Under the pieces are notes generated by a model, which worked only from the letters and a program-made list of their open reading frames with translations, had not been told where the DNA came from and ran no database searches. Both the position numbers and the translations under genes were made by a program. From the NCBI GenBank assembly GCA_015064665.1, contig SVRU01000060.1:1-16877 (forward strand): 16,877 nt of DNA. Direction: 5' to 3'. How positions within the stretch are numbered: position 1 is the stretch's first letter; each line of letters opens with the position of its first letter. This stretch comes from Oscillospiraceae bacterium. Its GTDB lineage: Bacteria > Bacillota_A > Clostridia > Oscillospirales > CAG-272. Positions 14,272 to 16,877 of the stretch are shown piece by piece.

Positions 14272-15465
14272 TCAAAGAAATTTTGCGACCACGGATAGCA
14301 GCTTTGTTCTGTCGTTTTCAGCCTCTCCCGCGGCGATAAGATAAAGCATTTTTTCAAGCATATCGCCAACCGCTTTCCCTCTGAAACCAAGTTCAAGCAG
14401 GTCCGTTCCGTTAATTTTCAGATCGCATATGCGATAGCACCCCCCGTTTTCAAGAAGATTGGAAAGTGTTTTTTTCTCGTTCTCTTGCGACACGCCGAGC
14501 GCGATTTTCAAATCAACTACTCCGTGCGCCACCTCCGCGCCAACCTTAACAAGCAGCAGGTTGAGCGCAACTCTGCCGTCGGTTTTTTCTTTGTAATTTT
14601 TAAGCACGGAATAACCGTAATTTTTATGCTTATTATCGCACTTCAAAGCCGTCATTGCGCGAAAAAAGTATTCCTCGGGGCTTTCACCGTGTGTCATTGC
14701 GAAAAGCATCAGCTCCCTGACGGACGCATCGGAAAAATCAAATCCCGCTCTGCACGAAAGATTCAGTCCAGAAAGCTCGGGAATTGCTTCTGCTATAACG
14801 GGAGAATAACGCTCTACTATTTCATAAGCGCCGACACCGCCGATAAGCTTGCGCCACTCGACGTATATACGCTCGGCAGAAATATTCTTTAAGAGTCCCG
14901 CGGTTTCGAATATGGCTTTTGACGTTTCAGGCTCAATGGAAAAACCAAGAGTTGATGCAAAGCGCAAAGCGCGAAGAATTCGCAATGCATCCTCATTAAA
15001 TCTTTTAACGGGGTCTCCGACCGCGCGAATCAATTTGTTTTCAAGGTCTTCTCTTCCACCGTAAAGATCGGTATATCCGTGCTCATGACTGTAACACATG
15101 GCATTAACCGTAAAATCGCGGCGCGAAAGATCCTCCGAAAGCCTGTCGGTAAATACAACTGACACCGGATGCCTGTTATCCCTGTACTCGCCGTCAACAC
15201 GGTAGGTCGTTACCTCATAAGTCTTTGAATTTATTATCACGGTAAGCGTTCCATGCTTTATGCCTGTTTCTACGGTCTTTAAATCAGAGAAAACAGCTTT
15301 CATTTCTTTGGGCGAAGCGTTGGTGGTTATATCATAGTCGCTTGGATGCTTTCCAAGCATACTGTCTCTCACACAACCCCCTACAACGTCAGCTCTGTAA
15401 CCGAAGCTATTAAGGCGGGAAATAATGTATTCTGCTTCTTTGGGCAAATTCATCTTTTTTTGCAT
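14272..15465 (-). CDS. cca: CCA-adding tRNA nucleotidyltransferase
   Basis: This 397-residue class II enzyme adds or repairs the CCA end of tRNAs using CTP and ATP without a nucleic-acid template. Motif A has GGCVRD (29-34) and the catalytic DYD (Asp43, Asp45). Motif B is RRDFTVNAM (115-123). Motif D, EDALR at 158-162, is the EDxxR form that reads both C and A, so a full CCA-adding enzyme is more likely than a C-only or A-only enzyme. Motif D continues into RILRALRFA. The C-terminal half is helical with no clear HD phosphohydrolase motif. The start is supported by AAAAGGAG upstream, and a promoter lies at 15551-15579. The tRNA gene in this window has no encoded CCA visible, since the window ends at its last acceptor base. 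Confidence 0.94.
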   Translation of the reverse strand: MQKKMNLPKEAEYIISRLNSFGYRADVVGGCVRDSMLGKHPSDYDITTNASPKEMKAVFSDLKTVETGIKHGTLTVIINSKTYEVTTYRVDGEYRDNRHPVSVVFTDRLSEDLSRRDFTVNAMCYSHEHGYTDLYGGREDLENKLIRAVGDPVKRFNEDALRILRALRFASTLGFSIEPETSKAIFETAGLLKNISAERIYVEWRKLIGGVGAYEIVERYSPVIAEAIPELSGLNLSCRAGFDFSDASVRELMLFAMTHGESPEEYFFRAMTALKCDNKHKNYGYSVLKNYKEKTDGRVALNLLLVKVGAEVAHGVVDLKIALGVSQENEKKTLSNLLENGGCYRICDLKINGTDLLELGFRGKAVGDMLEKMLYLIAAGEAENDRTKLLSVVAKFL

Positions 15466-15503
15466 ATTTTCTCCTTTTCGGTTATTTTTTGAGCATTCTT
15501 GCC

Positions 15504-15532
15504 TTGTTTTTTTAACATTACTCTGCTATAAT
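15504..15532 (+). promoter_or_regulatory. Sigma-A promoter of the CE15-like esterase gene
   Basis: TTGTTT (15504-15509) and a perfect TATAAT (15527-15532) are 17 bases apart. The predicted start near 15539 gives a leader of about 94 bases. Confidence 0.65.
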
Positions 15533-15550
15533 TTATTAGGTCATACAAGT

Positions 15551-15579
15551 ATTGTAACATGTTTTTATTTATTTGTCAA
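15551..15579 (-). promoter_or_regulatory. Sigma-A promoter of cca
   Basis: On the - strand a perfect TTGACA (15579-15574) and TACAAT (15556-15551) are 17 bases apart. Its predicted start, near 15544, lies between the two -10 boxes and faces the esterase promoter. Confidence 0.75.
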
Positions 15580-15632
15580 AGGAGTTAACATTTTTAAACT
15601 AAAATAAATTAAGTCACCGGGAGGTAAAGCGT

Positions 15633-16724
15633 ATGAACATCATGGACAAAATAATTGAGGAAAGACAAATCCCCGATGCCCTCACCACAAAGAGAGGCAA
15701 AAAGATTAAGAATGCAAAGGAATTCGAGAAACACAGAGAAGAGCTTAAATATATGCTTCAAGAGCATATTTACGGTTACATGCCCGAAAAGCCGGAGCAC
15801 GTTAACGTTGAGCTGATTAAAGAGGATCCTATTTTCTGCGCAGGAAAAGCACCGAAAAAAGATTTAAATCTGACGGTTACGTTAAACGGAGAAAAATTTT
15901 CTTTCCCTTTCACCTCCGTAATACCGAAAAGTGATAAAAAGCTCCCTGCCTTTATTCACATCAACTTTCGCTCTGACGTACCCGATAAATACATGCTCAG
16001 CGAAGAACTCGTTGACAACGGATTTGCAATCTTCTCCTTCTGCTACAATGACGTAACAAAGGACGACAAGAACTTTAAGGACGGAATTGCAAAGCTTCTC
16101 TCTCCTGCACGAAGAACACAGACCTCTCCCGGAAAAATTACAATGTGGGCTTGGGCTGCAATGCGGGTTATGGACTATATCGAAACCCTTGACTCAATTG
16201 ACCTTGATAACGTGGCGGTGGTAGGTCACTCAAGGCTTGGAAAAACCGCGCTTGTCGCCGGTGCATTTGATACAAGATTCAAATACGCAATCTCTAACGA
16301 TTCAGGCTGCTCCGGCGCGGCTATCACACGCGGCAAAACAGGCGAACACATTGATTTTATAACGACTTATAAGGGAGAGTGGTTCTGCAAAAGATACGCG
16401 AAATATGCCACTGACGAAGGCAAGATGCCCCTTGATCAGAACTTTTTGACTACGCTGATAGCTCCGCGTTATCTCGCTATCGGCTCTGCGGAAGAAGACA
16501 CGTGGTCTGACCCCGAAAGCGAATTCCTTGCGGCTTATATGGCAAGCAAGGCTTATGATTTATACGGAATTAAAGGATTAATTCATAATGATGAAATTCC
16601 CAAGCCAAAAACCGTACTTGACGAAGGGGCAATCTGCTATCACGTAAGACACGGCGAGCACTATTTCAGCCGTGAGGACTGGCAGGTTTATATGGATTTC
16701 ATAAAGAAGAAAATGAAAAAATAA
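15633..16724 (+). CDS. CE15-like alpha/beta hydrolase (glucuronoyl or acetyl esterase type), no signal peptide
   Basis: This 363-residue protein has an alpha/beta-hydrolase fold similar to carbohydrate esterase family 15, which cleaves ester bonds in plant cell-wall polymers (glucuronoyl-lignin esters). The nucleophile elbow is GHSRLGKTAL with Ser200, and the SRxGK pattern is the CE15 hallmark. SNDSGCSGAAITRGKTGE (221-238) follows, where fungal enzymes have a catalytic Glu and here there is Asp223. A second acidic cluster lies at AEEDTWSDPESEF (286-298). The probable catalytic histidine is His343 in RHGEHYFSREDW. No signal peptide or membrane segment is visible, so it acts in the cytoplasm, unlike most characterised CE15 enzymes. 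It probably processes imported oligosaccharides. The start at 15633 has GGGAGG upstream; Met4 is an alternative. No strong terminator follows, only an A-rich tract. Confidence 0.82.
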   Translation: MNIMDKIIEERQIPDALTTKRGKKIKNAKEFEKHREELKYMLQEHIYGYMPEKPEHVNVELIKEDPIFCAGKAPKKDLNLTVTLNGEKFSFPFTSVIPKSDKKLPAFIHINFRSDVPDKYMLSEELVDNGFAIFSFCYNDVTKDDKNFKDGIAKLLSPARRTQTSPGKITMWAWAAMRVMDYIETLDSIDLDNVAVVGHSRLGKTALVAGAFDTRFKYAISNDSGCSGAAITRGKTGEHIDFITTYKGEWFCKRYAKYATDEGKMPLDQNFLTTLIAPRYLAIGSAEEDTWSDPESEFLAAYMASKAYDLYGIKGLIHNDEIPKPKTVLDEGAICYHVRHGEHYFSREDWQVYMDFIKKKMKK

Positions 16725-16761
16725 AAAAACAAAAAAACAAAAAAATATTTTTGAAAAGCTA

Positions 16762-16790
16762 TTGACAAATCAAAACTGTTCTGCTATAAT
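16762..16790 (+). promoter_or_regulatory. Consensus sigma-A promoter of tRNA-Thr
   Basis: TTGACA (16762-16767) and TATAAT (16785-16790) are both perfect and 17 bases apart. The tRNA begins 17 bases after the -10. Confidence 0.93.
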
Positions 16791-16806
16791 ATAATGCGTC
16801 ACGAGT

Positions 16807-16877
16807 GCTGGTGTGGCTCAATGGCAGAGCAGCTGATTTGTAATCAGCAGGTTGTTGGTTCGACTCCGATCACCAGC
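16807..16877 (+). tRNA. tRNA-Thr (anticodon UGU)
   Basis: The 71 bases fold as a cloverleaf: acceptor GCTGGTG with CACCAGC, D arm GCTC-AATGGCA-GAGC, anticodon stem GCTGA with TCAGC around TTTGTAA (anticodon TGT at 16839-16841), and a T arm with loop TTCGACT. The T stem has G-U pairs. The window ends on the last acceptor base, so I cannot see whether CCA is encoded or whether more tRNAs follow. Confidence 0.95.

Noticed and set aside
16722..16755. A-rich tract with AAAAAAC repeats after the esterase
   Set aside because: It has no GC-containing stem and is not a convincing terminator or repeat element.

Overview
The window looks like chromosomal DNA of a spore-forming anaerobic Clostridia bacterium, probably a gut Oscillospirales-type Firmicute. 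The grounds are a cotJ spore-coat operon, clostridial housekeeping synteny (rpsO-pnp, rqcH, cca), AGGAGG-type ribosome sites, textbook TTGACA/TATAAT promoters, a bile-salt-hydrolase-like gene and a CE15-like sugar esterase. The taxonomy is inference.

Region A (1-3440, + strand) looks accessory. It holds the tail of an unidentified gene, a Fic protein with a degenerate built-in antitoxin-like segment and a C-terminal winged helix, a gene-poor gap with copies of a short motif from the fic gene, an intact manganese catalase, and an AT-rich choloylglycine-hydrolase-family gene. It ends where it meets the - strand cotJ operon. There cotJC is cut off after about residue 136, next to a small palindrome, which suggests a recombination or insertion junction.

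Region B (3389-8182, - strand) holds cotJA-cotJB-truncated cotJC, two stacked intrinsic terminators, and a large ABC transporter. The transporter fuses an ATPase to an FtsX-type permease with an ectodomain of about 680 residues and has its own promoter.

Region C (8322-15465, - strand) is a core translation and RNA block. In transcription order it holds cca (CCA-adding enzyme), a DapF-like protein without the expected catalytic cysteines, rqcH (ribosome quality control), mnmM (tRNA wobble-uridine methyltransferase), rpsO (S15) behind a structured leader, and pnp (polynucleotide phosphorylase) behind a long 20-pair leader hairpin. Together these act on tRNA maturation and modification, stalled-ribosome rescue and mRNA decay.

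Region D (15466-16877, + strand) has overlapping face-to-face promoters between cca and a CE15-like esterase gene, then a tRNA-Thr(UGU) gene with a consensus promoter at the window edge.

No CRISPR array, rRNA, transposase or integrase gene was found. The most interesting signals are the cotJC junction beside an intact manganese catalase, the pnp leader hairpin, the degenerate Fic inhibitory motif and the likely DapF-fold pseudoenzyme.
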